Below, in pieces: positions 53,438 to 61,609 of a stretch of 64,000 nt of DNA. The position numbers and the translations under genes were made by a program. The first letter of the stretch is position 1; each line of letters opens with the position of its first letter. Source of the DNA: WHSW01 sp963828755 (lineage in GTDB: Bacteria > Actinomycetota > Thermoleophilia > Solirubrobacterales > 70-9). A model generated the notes under the pieces. It saw only the letters and a program-made list of their open reading frames with translations. It was not told the DNA's origin and searched no databases. Location of the stretch: the NCBI GenBank assembly GCA_963828755.1, contig CAWHFY010000019.1:1-64000 (forward strand), given 5' to 3'.

Positions 53438-54547
53438 TCACTTCGCCGCCCTCTCGTTGCGGATCTCGCCCTCGTGCGTGAGGCACGCGCCGGCGAGCAC
53501 CTCGTCGTCGAAGTTGAGGTTCAGGTTGCCGTCCTCGTCGAGCAGCAGGCCGAGCAGGTTCTCGATGTTCTTTGCGTACAGCTGCGACGCGTGCACCGCC
53601 ATGTCCGAGGGCAGGTTGACCGGCGAGATCACCTTGACGCCGTTGTCGGAGACGACCGTCTTTCCCGCCTCGGTGAGCTCGCAGTTGCCGCCCGAGTCGC
53701 CGGCGAGGTCGATGATGACCGAGCCGGGAGCCATGTTGGCGACGGCCTGGCGGGTGATCAGGACCGGCGCTGGGCGCCCGGGGATCTGCGCCGTGGTGAT
53801 GATCACGTCCTGGCGGGCTGCGTTCTCGGCCAGGGCCTCGCGGACCTGCTCGTTCTCCTCCTCGGTCAGCGGCCGCGCGTAGCCGCCCTCGTCCTCCGCG
53901 TCGGGGATGAAGTCGAGCTCGAGCGGGCGGCCACCGAGCGACCCGATCTGCTCCCAGGCGGCGCGGCGGATGTCGAAGCCGGTGACCACGGCGCCGAGGC
54001 GTTTCGCGGTCGCGATCGCCTGGAGCCCGGCGACCCCGGCGCCCAGGACCAGGACCTTCGACGGGGTGACCGTGCCGGCGGCGGTGGTCATCATCGGGAA
54101 GAAGCGGCCGGCCTCGCGGGCGGCGAGCAGGGTCGCGGCGTAGCCGGCGACGTTGGCCTGCGAGGAGAGCGCGTCCATCGCCTGCGCGCGCGTGATGCGC
54201 GGGATCGCCTCCATCGCGAAGCTCGTGACCCCCGCGGAGGCGAGCGCCTGGTTGGTCTGGGCGGAGGTCAGCGGCGCCAGGTGGCCGATCAGGACCTGGC
54301 CCTTGCTCAACTTGCCGATCTCCATCGCGGTCGGGACGGCGACGTGGGCGACGACCTCGGCGCCCCAGGGATCGCCGATCTCGGCGCCGGCCTCGGTGTA
54401 ATCGGAGTCCGGGTGGCCGGAGCCCTCGCCGGCACCCGACTCGACGACCACGTCGACGCCCTTTGCGGCAAGCGAAGCGACCACGTCCGGGGTCAATGCG
54501 ACCCGGCGCTCGGCTTGCGCGGTTTCTTTGGGGACCCCGACCTTCAT
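53438..54547 (-). CDS. pntA1: NAD(P) transhydrogenase soluble alpha subunit PntA1
   Basis: 369 residues, soluble NADH-binding domain I: MKVGVPKETAQAERRVALTP, VLVLGAGVAGLQAIATAKRL (Rossmann GAGVAGLQA), VTGFDIRRAAWEQIGSLGG and DVIITTAQIPGRPAPVLITR. No membrane helices, as expected for the split form. First gene of pntA1-pntA2-pntB. Divergent from the FHA regulator. Confidence 0.92.
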   Translation of the reverse strand: MKVGVPKETAQAERRVALTPDVVASLAAKGVDVVVESGAGEGSGHPDSDYTEAGAEIGDPWGAEVVAHVAVPTAMEIGKLSKGQVLIGHLAPLTSAQTNQALASAGVTSFAMEAIPRITRAQAMDALSSQANVAGYAATLLAAREAGRFFPMMTTAAGTVTPSKVLVLGAGVAGLQAIATAKRLGAVVTGFDIRRAAWEQIGSLGGRPLELDFIPDAEDEGGYARPLTEEENEQVREALAENAARQDVIITTAQIPGRPAPVLITRQAVANMAPGSVIIDLAGDSGGNCELTEAGKTVVSDNGVKVISPVNLPSDMAVHASQLYAKNIENLLGLLLDEDGNLNLNFDDEVLAGACLTHEGEIRNERAAK

Positions 54548-54576
54548 TCCCTGAAAAGCCGGGGGAGCCTAGCCGA

Positions 54577-55281
54577 ATGAAATGGGTCAATGTTCAGACG
54601 ATGAACGTGGAGGGTCTCGGCCCGAGGGCGCGGACGGCGCCCGAGCTCAAGGCTCAGATCGAGGCGGAGCGCCTCGGGCGGCCGTTTCTCGTCTACCGCG
54701 ATGGCGACGACGAGCAGCAGCTCCTGACGATCGCCGACGGAGTGAGCTCGCTCTGGGTCGGGCGCAGCGAGTCGGCCGACCTCAGCCTCGGCTGGGACGA
54801 GGAGGTGTCGAGCCTGCACGCCCAGCTCGAGCTGGTCGGGCTCGAGTGCACGCTGATCGACGACGGCCTCTCGCGCAACGGTTCGTTCGTCAACGGCGAG
54901 CGGATCAGCGGGCGGCGCCGGCTGCGCGACGCCGACACGCTGCGCTTCGGACGCACCGGGGTGATCTACCGAGCCCCGGCCGAGAGCGGCAGCGAGACGG
55001 TGCTCTCCGGCGACGCGCTCACCGCGGCCGGGGTCTCGCCGGCGCAGAAGCGGGTCCTGGTAGCGCTCTGCCGGCCGTTCAAGGACGGGTCATCGTTCGC
55101 GACCCCGGCCACCAACGGGCAGATCGGCGAGGAGTTGCACCTGAGCGTCGACGCGGTCAAGACCCACCTGCGGGCTCTGTTCGAGAAGTTCGGGGTCGAG
55201 GGCCTGCCGCAGAACCAGAAGCGGGTCGCCCTGGTCGAGCGAGCGCTCCAGAGCGGGTTGGTCTCGGAGCGCGAGCTCTAG
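54577..55281 (+). CDS. FHA-domain protein with C-terminal winged-helix
   Basis: 234 residues. The FHA domain (about 45-140) has LWVGRSESADLSLGWDEEVS, SSLHAQLELVGLECTLIDDG and LSRNGSFVNGERISGRRRLR (the G-R, S-x-x-H and N-G blocks that bind phospho-Thr). The C-terminal part (PAQKRVLVALCRPFKDGSSF, IGEELHLSVDAVKTHLRALF) looks like a winged DNA-binding helix. A phospho-threonine sensor that might regulate transcription. The Ser/Thr kinase at 56-58 kb is a plausible partner; not shown. Alternative start MNVEGLG at 54601. Confidence 0.8.
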   Translation: MKWVNVQTMNVEGLGPRARTAPELKAQIEAERLGRPFLVYRDGDDEQQLLTIADGVSSLWVGRSESADLSLGWDEEVSSLHAQLELVGLECTLIDDGLSRNGSFVNGERISGRRRLRDADTLRFGRTGVIYRAPAESGSETVLSGDALTAAGVSPAQKRVLVALCRPFKDGSSFATPATNGQIGEELHLSVDAVKTHLRALFEKFGVEGLPQNQKRVALVERALQSGLVSEREL

Positions 55282-55532
55282 ACCGGCGTCGCCTCGAACC
55301 CGTCGACGTGCCCACCGGCGGCCTCAACGAGCTCGCGGACCGTCTCGATCGCCTCCTCCTCGGAGGCGGCGGAGAGCTTGAACTCGAACCCCTGCGGCAC
55401 GCTCGGAAACGGCTGGCCGGGATCGATCATCCCGCCGGTCCATCCCTCCGGTGTGAACTCGAGGTTGATCCGCGCCCGGGCGCCGTCGTCGATCACCCCT
55501 CTGCACGCCACCCGGTAGACGGTCTCGGCCAC
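55278..55532 (-). CDS. Small protein of unknown function
   Basis: 84 residues: ETVYRVACRGVIDDGARARI, NLEFTPEGWTGGMIDPGQPF, EEAIETVRELVEAAGGHVDG. Alpha/beta, no membrane segment. Not recognised. It overlaps the end of the FHA gene by 4 bp in convergent orientation and is 10 bp from the SnoaL-like gene, likely one operon with it. Confidence 0.55.
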   Translation of the reverse strand: MAETVYRVACRGVIDDGARARINLEFTPEGWTGGMIDPGQPFPSVPQGFEFKLSAASEEEAIETVRELVEAAGGHVDGFEATPV

Positions 55533-55541
55533 GCGGCCACC

Positions 55542-55943
55542 CTACTCCGCGAGCCCGGCGGCTTCGAGCGCATCGGCGCGCTCCATGATGCTCTCGATCC
55601 GGATCACCGAACCGCCTCTGAAGGTCCAGACCTGGAAGTAGCGCATGCTCACCGGCGCGCCGCTCGACGGGCCGGTCGCCCGCTGATCGACCCGGGCGAC
55701 GACGCTGTCTCCGGCGTCGAGGAACTCGTCGGCGGAGATCGTCGGGCCCGAGAAGTCCTTGAGGAAGTCGCCTCGCATGTAGCGGCGGATCGCGTCGATC
55801 CCGTAGTGCGGCCCGGCCTCCGGGAAATCGGATCGGAGCACGAGGACGACGTACGGGTCGTAGAGCTCGACCCCGGCGCCGAAGTCACCCCTCCCCCAGC
55901 GCTCGTAGATCCGTCGCAGAGTCTCGACGTTCGCCGCTGACAC
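55542..55943 (-). CDS. SnoaL-like (NTF2-fold) protein
   Basis: 133 residues: NVETLRRIYERWGRGDFGAG, VELYDPYVVLVLRSDFPEAG, DAIRRYMRGDFLKDFSGPTI, VARVDQRATGPSSGAPVSMR, YFQVWTFRGGSVIRIESIME. Matches the NTF2-like SnoaL fold with a hydrophobic pocket. Function unknown; could be a cyclase, isomerase or ligand-binding protein. Intact, start MSAANVETL at 55943. Confidence 0.75.
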   Translation of the reverse strand: MSAANVETLRRIYERWGRGDFGAGVELYDPYVVLVLRSDFPEAGPHYGIDAIRRYMRGDFLKDFSGPTISADEFLDAGDSVVARVDQRATGPSSGAPVSMRYFQVWTFRGGSVIRIESIMERADALEAAGLAE

Positions 55944-55962
55944 CGGGCTCAGTATCCCGGAA

Positions 55963-57995
55963 CTAGGGCTGTACGCCCGGGTCGATCCGAGTCAGGGTGT
56001 CGTCCTGGCCGTTGGCGACCCAGACGCTCTTCGGACCGACCGTGATCCCCTCTGGCCCGTGGCCGACCTCGATCGTCTGCGCGACCTTCGCGCTCTCCGG
56101 GTCGATGCGGACGACCGAGTCGCCACCGCCGATCGCCACCCAAACCGAGCCGAATCCGGCGGCGACGCCGCGCGGCTCGGTGCCGACGTCGATCGTGTCC
56201 TGCTCGAGGCCGTTGGAGACCACCGAGACGGTGCCGTCGCCGGAGTTCGCGACCCACTCCGACCCGTTTGCGACCGCGATGCCCTTCGGGTTCGAGCCGA
56301 CCTCGATCGGCGGATCGGGGTTGGCATTGACCGGGTTGATCCGCTGGATCGTGCCGTCGAGCCGGTTCGTGACCCAGAGCCCGCCGTCGCCGGCGGCGAG
56401 CCCGTACGGGCTCTTGCCGACCGTGATCGTGCGCACCGCGCCGCTGGCGGTGTCGACCTTGGAAACCGTGGTCGCGCCGCTGTTGGCAACCCAGATCGCC
56501 CCCTCGGCGAACGCGACGTTGCCGGGCGGGGCGCCGACTGCGATCTGGTCCTCGACCGTGCCGTCGCCGGGGCTCAGCCGCAGCAGGGTCGGCGCGTTGT
56601 ATCCGCCGACCCAGATCGAGCCGTCGCCGACCGCAATCCCCTCCGGCTTGAACGCGAGCCCGAATTCGGCGAGTTGCTTCGCCGGGTCGCCGTCGACCAG
56701 CGAGACGGAGTCACCGAGCCGGTTGGTGGTCCAGATTCCCTCTTGGCCGTGGACGACGTTCACCGGAAGCTTCCCGACCGGGACCGGCTTCCCGTCGATC
56801 TCGGCGTTCGGGGTCGCCGGCGCCGTCCGCCCACCGCCCGCGGTCGAGGACGTGTCCGGGGCGCCGCCTCCCCCGCCGTCGTCGCGCCGCCGCCCGCGAG
56901 GGCGACCACTGCGACGACCGCGATCACCGCCGCCATCACCGCGCCGCTCACGATCAAGGCTCCGCGGCGGGGCTTGCGGGGCGGGGTCGGCGTCGGGGTC
57001 GTCGCCGCCGCCGAGGGCGCGATCGGCGCAGGGTCGGCCTGGCGCTCCGCCGTCGCCGCGAGCCGCGTTCGTTCCGCGGTCGTCGTCGCATCGGCGGGGC
57101 CCGGCGCCGCGGCGCCGATCGCGACGCTGCGCTCGGCCTCGACCGTCGGCTGGCCCTGGACGGCGGCGGTGACCGCGCGAGCGAAGTCGCCCGCGGACGG
57201 GAAGCGATCCTCGGGCTCCTTGGCCAGCGCCCGCGCCACGACGAGGTCGAGCTCGCCCGGAAGCTCGGGGCGCCGCAGACGCACCCGCGGCGGCTCCTCC
57301 TGCAGGTGCGCGTACATCTTCGCCACCTTGTCGTCGCGCGCCGCGAACGGCGGGTGGCCCGTGAGCAACTCGAACAGGACGCAGCCGAGCGCGTAGACGT
57401 CGGCGCGGGCGTCGACCCGCTCGCCGCGGATCTGCTCCGGCGCGACGTAGTCGAGCGTGCCCACGAAGGCTCCGGTCGCGGTCACGCCGGTCGAGGCCTC
57501 GACCATTCGCGCGAGGCCAAAGTCGGTCAGGTAGACGCGCTCGTCGGGCCCCTCCCCCTCGATCAGGATGTTGCCGGGCTTGATGTCGCGGTGGACGAGC
57601 CCGCGGGCGTGGGCGGCGTCGAGCGCCGCAGCGACCTCGGCGATCACGGCGGCGGCGTGATCGGGGCTCATCGGGCCCTTGGCGCCCAGCAACCCGCGCA
57701 GGTCGGTGCCGTCGATCAGGTCCATGGTCACGAACAGCAGGCCGTCCTCCTCGCCGGCGTGGTGGATCGCAACCACGTTTGGGTGGCGGATCGAGACCGC
57801 AATCCGCGACTCCTCGCCGAAGCGGCGGCGGAAGCGCTCGTCGGAGGCGAGCTCGGGCGAGATCACCTTGAGCGCGACGACGTGGTCGAGCGCCAGGTGG
57901 GTCGCCTTGTAGACGACCCCCATCCCGCCCCTGCCGGCGAGCCCCTCGATCCGGTGTCCGGCGAAAACCGACCCGGGCTGAAGCGGATCAGCCAT
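55963..57995 (-). CDS. PknB-type Ser/Thr protein kinase with extracellular beta-propeller (one frameshift)
   Basis: The kinase domain (about 1-280) has AGRGGMGVVYKATHLALDHV (P-loop and Lys in VALKVI), GLVHRDIKPGNILIEGEGPD (catalytic loop), LTDFGLARM (DFG), APEQ. One transmembrane helix follows (ALIVSGAVMAAVIAVVAVVA). A one-base shift near 56865 leads into an extracellular part made of repeated YVTN/NHL-type blades (GSIWVGGYNAPTLLRLSPGD, AIWVANSGATTVSKVDTASG, GLWVTNRLDGTIQRINPVNA), a seven-blade-like propeller. About 676 residues in all. It probably senses an outside signal and phosphorylates cytosolic targets. Confidence 0.85.
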
Positions 57996-58024
57996 GGCGC
58001 GATCCTACGCGGCTTGGCGCCGGA

Positions 58025-58630
58025 CTAATCGAAGTCGTCGCGCTCGCGCAAGAACCAGCGCCCGCCGCGATTCTCGAACAGCTCTCGTTTCCCTCGGTAG
58101 AGGTGGGCCGATACGGCAGGCTGGGAGGTCCCGAGCGACCGAGCGAGCTCGCCCGCCCTGGACCCGGGCGCCGCGGCGACCGCGCGGGCGACGTCGTCGC
58201 GCGCGACGCGTTGCGGTCGGCGATCAGGTGTCGAGCCGTCCTCCACGACTTCGTCGAGCAGCAGCGCGCGAGCCCGCAAGAGCCGCGACCGCTCGATGAC
58301 GAGAGGACCGCACGCGGCCAACTCATTCTCGATCGCCTCGATCCGGTCCTCGATCTGCTCCAGGGCAACCTCCACGGCGAGGGTGTCCCCGCGGTTCCGC
58401 GGAACCGTTATGACGCCGTCGCGTGACTTGTCAGATGACTTGTCATGGTCACTGTCGCGGTTCCGCGGGGCCTGGATGTCATGGTCAGCGAACGGGGGCG
58501 GCAACTGGAGGTCACGGCTGGTCGCTGGCCGATTTGAGAAGAACATACGTTCGTATCGTAGGCCGTCCTCCGGACGGATCAATCCGTCGGCGCGGGCACC
58601 ATGCTTCAGCTCCTCCTGCGCGAGGGCCAC
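58025..58630 (-). CDS. Helix-turn-helix protein of unknown role (start uncertain)
   Basis: The C-terminal half is convincing: VALEQIEDRIEAIENELAAC (coiled coil), LLRARALLLDEVVEDGSTPD, and an HTH (AGELARSLGTSQPAVSAHLY, then RGKRELFENRGGRWFLRERD). The N-terminal ~85 residues (58376-58630) are open but contain 13-bp repeats, palindromes and mixed third positions, and may be a regulatory region; a GTG at 58373-58375 would then be the start. Ribosome sites are weak for both. Targets unknown. It sits between the kinase and an LLM gene. Confidence 0.5.
   Translation of the reverse strand: MALAQEELKHGARADGLIRPEDGLRYERMFFSNRPATSRDLQLPPPFADHDIQAPRNRDSDHDKSSDKSRDGVITVPRNRGDTLAVEVALEQIEDRIEAIENELAACGPLVIERSRLLRARALLLDEVVEDGSTPDRRPQRVARDDVARAVAAAPGSRAGELARSLGTSQPAVSAHLYRGKRELFENRGGRWFLRERDDFD
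58390..58468. repeat. Two 13-bp direct repeats (CGCGGTTCCGCGG) 66 bp apart
   Basis: CGCGGTTCCGCGG occurs at 58390-58402 and again at 58456-58468. The first copy extends into the perfect palindrome GGTTCCGCGGAACC. Sixty-six bp is 22 codons, and the frame encodes PRNR both times, so they could also be coding repeats. Confidence 0.55.
58424..58445. promoter_or_regulatory. Tandem TGACTTGTCA sites
   Basis: TGACTTGTCA at 58424-58433 and 58436-58445, spaced 12 bp centre to centre. Each is an inverted repeat (TGAC-N2-GTCA). On the minus strand a promoter-like CTGACA, a 16-bp spacer and CATAAC cover them. If the HTH gene starts at 58375 they would be operators for it. Inference from position. Confidence 0.45.
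58541..58552. promoter_or_regulatory. GAACATACGTTC, LexA/SOS-box-like
   Basis: It matches GAAC-RNRY-GTTC, the SOS box core known from Gram-positive bacteria. It lies inside or just upstream of the HTH gene. At this length a chance match in 64 kb is quite possible. Confidence 0.3.
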
Positions 58631-58696
58631 GTGAGCAGCGCCGGCTCGCCAAGGCGGACCATGAGCGCGCCGCGCCGATCCGACGCCGTTCGGCGC

Positions 58697-59770
58697 TCAG
58701 GCCGAGGCCGCGACGCCGGTCAACGCCGCGAGCCGCTCGACCGTGTGCAGGCGCTCGCCCTGGTCGCCGTGAACCGGCGAGAGGATCAGGCGGTCGACTC
58801 CGGCAGCGGCGAGCTTCGAGACCCGCTCCGCGACCTGCGCCTCGCTCCCGACCAGCGAGGTCGCGTCGACGAGCTCCTCGGGGATCGCCGCGTAGGCGTC
58901 CTCGCGCTTGCCGTCCAAGAACAGCGACTGGACCTCGTCGGCGACGTCGCCGAACCCGAACCGATGGGTGAGGTCGACGTAGAAGTTGGTCTCGCGCGAG
59001 CCCATCCCGCCGAGGTAGAGCAGCAGGCCCATCTTGATCACCGCCCGGGCGGCGTCCTGGTCGCCGTCGATCGCGACCTGTAGCGACGGCGAGACCTCGA
59101 GGTCGGCGCGGGTCCGCCCGCCCTTCGCGAACCCGGCCTCCAGGTGCTCGCCCCAGGTCCGCTCGAACGCGTCGGCCGAGAAGAAGATCGGGATCCAGCC
59201 GTCACACAGCTCGGCCGCCATCTCGACCGACTTGCGCCCGATCGCCCCGACGAAGATCGGGATCTCGTTGCGGACCGGGTGGAAGTTGAGCTTGAGCGCC
59301 TTGCCCTGGCCGGTCGTGCCCGGGCCCTCGAGCGGCAGCGTGTAATGCGTGCCCTTGTGCTCGAGCGGACCCTCGCGGGCGATGATCTCGCGGACGACCT
59401 CGATGTACTCGCGGGTGCGCCCCCACGGCTTCGCGTACTCGACCCCGTACCAACCCTCGGACACCTGCGGGCCCGACGGCCCGAAGCCGAAGATGAAGCG
59501 GCCACCTGAGAGCGCATCGATCGTTGCCCCGGCCATCGCCGCCGCCGCGGGCGGCCGCGCCGGAACCTGCATGATCGCGGCGCCGAGCTTGATGGTTTCG
59601 GTCTGCGGGACCAGCCAGGAGAGCACGCTGACGACGTCGGAGCCGTAGGACTCCGCGACCCAGACCGAGTCATAGCCGGCGCCCTCAGCCGCCTGCACCA
59701 GTTCCACCGCCTCCTCGCCGCGAGGTCCGATCCCCCAGTAGCCGAGGTTGATTCCGAGCTTCAGCGCCAC
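58697..59770 (-). CDS. LLM-class F420-dependent oxidoreductase
   Basis: 357 residues, intact: LKLGINLGYWGIGPRGEEAV, SVWVAESYGSDVVSVLSWLV, IKLGAAIMQVPARPPAAAAM, GGRFIFGFGPSGPQVSEGWY, KPWGRTREYIEVVREIIARE, NEIPIFVGAIGRKSVEMAAE. Typical of F420-dependent luciferase-like monooxygenases or reductases such as those of mycobacteria. Cofactor F420H2 inferred. Substrate unknown. Confidence 0.85.
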   Translation of the reverse strand: MALKLGINLGYWGIGPRGEEAVELVQAAEGAGYDSVWVAESYGSDVVSVLSWLVPQTETIKLGAAIMQVPARPPAAAAMAGATIDALSGGRFIFGFGPSGPQVSEGWYGVEYAKPWGRTREYIEVVREIIAREGPLEHKGTHYTLPLEGPGTTGQGKALKLNFHPVRNEIPIFVGAIGRKSVEMAAELCDGWIPIFFSADAFERTWGEHLEAGFAKGGRTRADLEVSPSLQVAIDGDQDAARAVIKMGLLLYLGGMGSRETNFYVDLTHRFGFGDVADEVQSLFLDGKREDAYAAIPEELVDATSLVGSEAQVAERVSKLAAAGVDRLILSPVHGDQGERLHTVERLAALTGVAASA

Positions 59771-59797
59771 GGCTCGAAACCCTATTGGAGGGAGGGT

Positions 59798-61234
59798 CTA
59801 GGCCGACTCGGTCGCGCCGACGGGGGACAGCTCGGCATCGCGTCGCGGGGTGCGCATCATCAGCGCCGCAGCCAGCGCGCCGACCACGCACAGGATCGAG
59901 CCCGCGAGGAGCGCCAGCTGATAGCCGTCGGTCTGTGCGAGCAGAGCCTCGGTGCCGGAGGCGACCTCCGAGTTCGTGTGGGAGGTCGCGAGGGTGGTCA
60001 GCGCCGCGAGCCCGAGCGCCCCGCCGACCAGCCGCGAGGTGTTCACCATCCCGGAGGCGAGGCCGGTCTCGTGGACGGGGACACCCTTGACCGCCGCGAT
60101 CGTCGCGGGCACCATCGAGGTGCCGAGCCCGATCGCCGCGACCACGCCGCCGATCAACACGACCGGCGCGTAGCCGGAGCTCGGATCGAGCTCGGCCAGA
60201 ATGCCGAGGCCCGCGGCCGCGAACAGCATCCCGGTCGTCAGCACCGCCTTGGCTCCGAAGCGCGCGACGAGGCGCGGCGCGAGGGTCGCCGCAGCAACGA
60301 TCGAGAGCGTCATCGGCAGGAAGTCGATCCCGGTCTCGAGCGGGCTGTGGCCGAGCACCTGCTGCAGGAACAGCGAGAGGAAGAACCACATCGCGAACAG
60401 CGCCGCGCCGAGCAGCAGGATGACCACGTTCGCCGCCCGCAGCGTCCGGATCGCGAAGATCCGCATCGGCATCAACGGGTTGCGCGCATAGCGCGCCTCG
60501 ATCGCGACGAAGGCGGCGAGCAGCGCCAGCCCGATGCCGACCGGGACCAAGACGCCGGCCGCGCCCCAGCCGAGCACGTCGGTGCGGACGATCCCGTATA
60601 CGAGCGCGGTCAGACCGGCGGTGACGGTGGCTGCGCCGGCGACGTCGTAGTCGCGCTCCTTGGAGACCTCGCCATCGGGGGCGATCAGCCGCAGGCCGGC
60701 GAAGACGACCGCGGCGGCGATCGGCGCGTTGATCAGGAAGATCGCGGGCCAGTCGAAGACATCGGTGAGCAGGCCGCCCAGCAACACGCCGGAGGTGCCG
60801 CCGAGCCCGGCCATCGCGCTCCAGGCCCCGAGCGCGCGGTTTCGCTCCGCGCCCTCGGCGTAGGAGCTGGCGATGATCGCGAGGCTTGCGGGCGAGATCA
60901 CCGCGGCGCCGATCCCCTGCAGCGCGCGTGCGCCGAGCAGCATCCCCTGGTCTTGGGCGACCGCGCAGACCAGCGAGGAGACGCCGAACAGGCCGATCCC
61001 GGCGAGGAAGACGCGGCGGCGACCGAGCAGGTCGGAGGCGCGCCCACCGAGCAGCAGGAAGCCGGCGAAGGTGAGCGTGTACGCGTTGACCACCCACTGC
61101 AGGCCGGTCTCCGAGAACCCGAGGCCGTCGTGGATCGACGGCAGGGCGACGTTGACGATCGAGACATCGAGGATGACCATGAACTGGGCCAGACAGATCA
61201 CGACCAGCAACGCTGTGGAACGACTCATCCGCAT
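59798..61234 (-). CDS. MFS drug exporter, DHA2 (14-TM) family
   Basis: 478 residues, about 14 helices: LLVVICLAQFMVILDVSIVN (DHA2 motif D1: LDVSIVNVALP), WVVNAYTLTFAGFLLLGGRA, LLGRRRVFLAGIGLFGVSSL (motif A), RALQGIGAAVISPASLAIIA (motif C-like) and NRALGAWSAMAGLGGTSGVL. Proton-driven export of hydrophobic compounds, as in EmrB/QacA. Divergent from an ArsR-type repressor with a shared operator-like inverted repeat, the usual arrangement for a repressed exporter. Confidence 0.87.
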   Translation of the reverse strand: MRMSRSTALLVVICLAQFMVILDVSIVNVALPSIHDGLGFSETGLQWVVNAYTLTFAGFLLLGGRASDLLGRRRVFLAGIGLFGVSSLVCAVAQDQGMLLGARALQGIGAAVISPASLAIIASSYAEGAERNRALGAWSAMAGLGGTSGVLLGGLLTDVFDWPAIFLINAPIAAAVVFAGLRLIAPDGEVSKERDYDVAGAATVTAGLTALVYGIVRTDVLGWGAAGVLVPVGIGLALLAAFVAIEARYARNPLMPMRIFAIRTLRAANVVILLLGAALFAMWFFLSLFLQQVLGHSPLETGIDFLPMTLSIVAAATLAPRLVARFGAKAVLTTGMLFAAAGLGILAELDPSSGYAPVVLIGGVVAAIGLGTSMVPATIAAVKGVPVHETGLASGMVNTSRLVGGALGLAALTTLATSHTNSEVASGTEALLAQTDGYQLALLAGSILCVVGALAAALMMRTPRRDAELSPVGATESA

Positions 61235-61256
61235 AGTAAGATGGACATCGTACCAC

Positions 61257-61280
61257 TTTGTTCGACATTCATCGAACCAA
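61257..61280. promoter_or_regulatory. Inverted repeat between the MFS and ArsR genes
   Basis: TTTGTTCGA, six bases, TCGAACCAA; seven of nine positions pair and the inner TTCGA/TCGAA is exact. It ends at the ArsR start, so the ArsR protein probably binds here to control itself and the exporter. Confidence 0.5.
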
Positions 61281-61609
61281 TGAGCGACTCACCCGACCAG
61301 CCTGACCGCGACGAGATCGAGCTCGAGACGGTCCTGCACGCGCTCAGCGATCCGCAGCGGCTGCGGATCGTCCGCGAGCTCGCCTCCGACCCTGAGCCGC
61401 GCGCCTGCCGCTCCTTCGGGCTCGAGGTCACGAAGTCGACCTGCACCCACCACTTCCGCGTCCTGCGCGAGGCCGGCCTGATCACCCAGGAGGTCCGGGG
61501 TACCTCGCGGATGAACTCGCTGCGCCGCGACGACATCGACGCCCGTTTCCCGGGCCTGCTCGACGCCGTGCTGACCGCTGGCGCCGCGCCAGTCGTAAGC
61601 GCCGCTTAG
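61280..61609 (+). CDS. ArsR-family transcriptional regulator
   Basis: 109 residues: LETVLHALSDPQRLRIVREL, ASDPEPRACRSFGLEVTKST, CTHHFRVLREAGLITQEVRG, TSRMNSLRRDDIDARFPGLL. The recognition helix KSTCTHHFRVLREAGLI is clear. Cys residues in the middle (RACRSF, STCTHH) might sense a ligand or oxidant. It is divergent from the MFS exporter and probably represses it. The stop overlaps the end of the WS/DGAT gene by 4 bp. Confidence 0.85.
   Translation: MSDSPDQPDRDEIELETVLHALSDPQRLRIVRELASDPEPRACRSFGLEVTKSTCTHHFRVLREAGLITQEVRGTSRMNSLRRDDIDARFPGLLDAVLTAGAAPVVSAA

Noticed and set aside
58390..58468. Plasmid-type iterons
   Set aside because: Only two copies, no replication gene nearby, and the spacing is a whole number of codons.
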